From NCBI RefSeq assembly GCF_000220395.1, contig NW_004085974.1, forward strand, positions 1-64,000: 64,000 nucleotides of DNA, in the 5' to 3' direction. Of this stretch, positions 62,906 to 64,000 are shown piece after piece (position 1 is the stretch's first letter; each line of letters begins with the position of its first letter). The notes beneath the pieces were generated by a model that saw only the letters and a program-made list of their open reading frames with translations, was not told where the DNA came from and made no database searches. The position numbers and the translations under genes were made by a program. Source of the stretch: Ichthyophthirius multifiliis. Lineage: Eukaryota > Ciliophora > Oligohymenophorea > Hymenostomatida.

Positions 62906-64000
62906 TTATATATTTCTTTATATATATTTTTATATATAAATAGGATATTTTATAATTAATTTAAAATGTAAAATACGAAAATTGGTTTCGTAAAATGAAC
63001 TAAATATATAATAAATATTTTGTATAAAATAGTAAACTAAATAATTTAATTAAAAAAAATGATTTGTCCAATAATTCTTAAGAAAAGTTTGATGAAAAAC
63101 TCTTAAAAGCATTAAATATGGGTAATAACGACTAAATATAGGATGAATTAATTAGACAAAGAGATTTTATGAGCAAAAAAATATAGACAATAAGCAACTT
63201 AAATAAATAAACTGAAAATGATAGAGATGATGTAGTTATTAGAGTTTAAAATGAAAATACTCATTTAATAAAAGAATGTAATAAATTAAGAGAGGAAAGA
63301 AAACAAAACTTCGAATAATTAGGATGTTTATAAAAAGCTTTAGATATAGTCACAAAAGAATTAATGAGAATTAGCTTAGGAATAGAAGAAAATGTAGACT
63401 AGGAATTTATAGATTAATAATTATTCGATTTTGATACTTCGAAAATTATACTTAAATTAGAATAAGAAAAATCAATAATATAATAAAAATAATAAACATA
63501 ATAAGATTAATAATAATAATAATAATAGAATTATTAATAATAATAATAATATTAAAAATAAACAAGTAATAATAATTAATAGAAAAAATTTAGTAGAACA
63601 CCTTTCTAAATATATGAAGATGAAAAATAATATAAAAAACAAAAGTAATATAATAATGATATGATTTAAATTTACATTATATACTTTTACATTCTTTAAT
63701 TTTTAAAATTTATATCTATTTATTTTTTTATAAATAATTAAAAGATATAACAACTCTTAAAGTTATTATTATTCTTAATCTCCTGTTAAATCTAATATAA
63801 GTTTTAATAATAATTTATTAACTTCTTTAATTAAAGAAATGGAAAAGTTCTCAAATGATAAAAATATTAATTTAAATCAAAGACTTAAAGTAAATATATA
63901 TAAATAAATATACTTTATATTTGAAAATAGGAAAAAGTATAAAATTATCTTTATAATGAAGATCCTTCTTTAACTATTCCAAATATTTCTACTATTGATA
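59020..64000 (+). CDS. CFAP57: CFAP57 (WDR65): WD40 plus coiled-coil axonemal protein, 3' end cut off
   Basis: Starts at the ATG at 59020 (MYNQNKEMINGIRLDICMTY...) and leaves the window still open. The N-terminal half is WD40: DERFIYQCGKNIIEYDLLHK, RIDLYVFNYGILDV, VHKGPIFDFAFCPSKSISIS, VCEDKTMKLWEF, YDKFLDWAACCSQDCKVKIF, LRIYLWPLDIQTKHLEYFEI, LVSAGDDGSFYVTKI. From about 61550 it changes to long coiled coil (KELEFRIQNLKTDQEDEKER, YKVEFKNLEENNMATLLKCY), the layout of CFAP57. That protein connects to inner dynein arms and the regulatory complex of ciliary axonemes. Many short (TA)n introns split it, for example 59321-59546, 60625-60667, 60801-60865, 62046-62097, 62326-62463, 62635-62677, 62860-62942, 63640-63740 and 63891-63931. 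Gln-rich stretches made of TAA appear near 63480-63560. Exon borders were not all tested for phase. Confidence 0.9.

Noticed and set aside
1-64000. tRNA, rRNA or CRISPR arrays
   Set aside because: No cloverleaf with a GTTCRANNC-type loop, no rRNA-like blocks, and no regularly spaced repeats with unique spacers were seen.
1-64000. Mitochondrial or Plasmodium-type origin
   Set aside because: C4A2 telomere, GT...AG introns and TAA/TAG as Gln across conserved proteins point to a ciliate nuclear chromosome.

Overview
The window reads as the left end of a macronuclear chromosome from an oligohymenophorean ciliate, most like Ichthyophthirius or Tetrahymena. Base 1 opens into about 115 bases of CCCCAA telomeric repeat. 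The sequence is extremely AT-rich. Genes only make sense when TAA and TAG are read as glutamine and TGA is the sole stop. Introns are short, AT-only, GT...AG, and often packed with (TA)n. All gene models below use that code; a standard-code ORF search sees almost none of them.

Layout, left to right: telomere and a gene-free subtelomere (1-1913); a mu-type glutathione S-transferase (+); a protein with an SP-RING-like start (+); a VPS9-domain protein (-); an Asn/Gln-rich coiled-coil protein (+); a C2HC zinc-finger protein (-); a 3 kb gene-poor stretch; a helical protein (+); a STIMATE/TMEM110-like membrane protein (-); a candidate C/D snoRNA; a polyglutamine protein (-); a second VPS9-domain protein (+); a giant coiled-coil protein of about 8 kb with two internal tandem-repeat blocks (+); an unrecognised protein (-); a cyclic-nucleotide-binding-domain protein (+); a possible CFAP97-type protein with a very acidic tail (+); selenophosphate synthetase with an in-frame UGA at the selenocysteine position and a candidate SECIS hairpin downstream (-); a PH-like plus protein kinase gene (+); a patatin-type triacylglycerol lipase (-); a coiled-coil protein (-); WDR90/POC16 (-); and CFAP57 (+, running off the right edge).

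Themes: several products belong to cilia and basal bodies (WDR90/POC16, CFAP57, perhaps the CFAP97-like protein and the long coiled coils). Others serve membrane traffic and signalling (two VPS9 proteins, cNMP-binding protein, kinase, STIMATE-like), lipid turnover (TAG lipase) and selenium or redox metabolism (SPS2, GST). There is no operon structure.

Several otherwise good genes are broken by one-base frame slips, mostly in A or T runs. This looks more like consensus-sequence error than pseudogenes, so protein lengths for those genes are provisional. Exon borders were placed by eye and may be off by a few bases.
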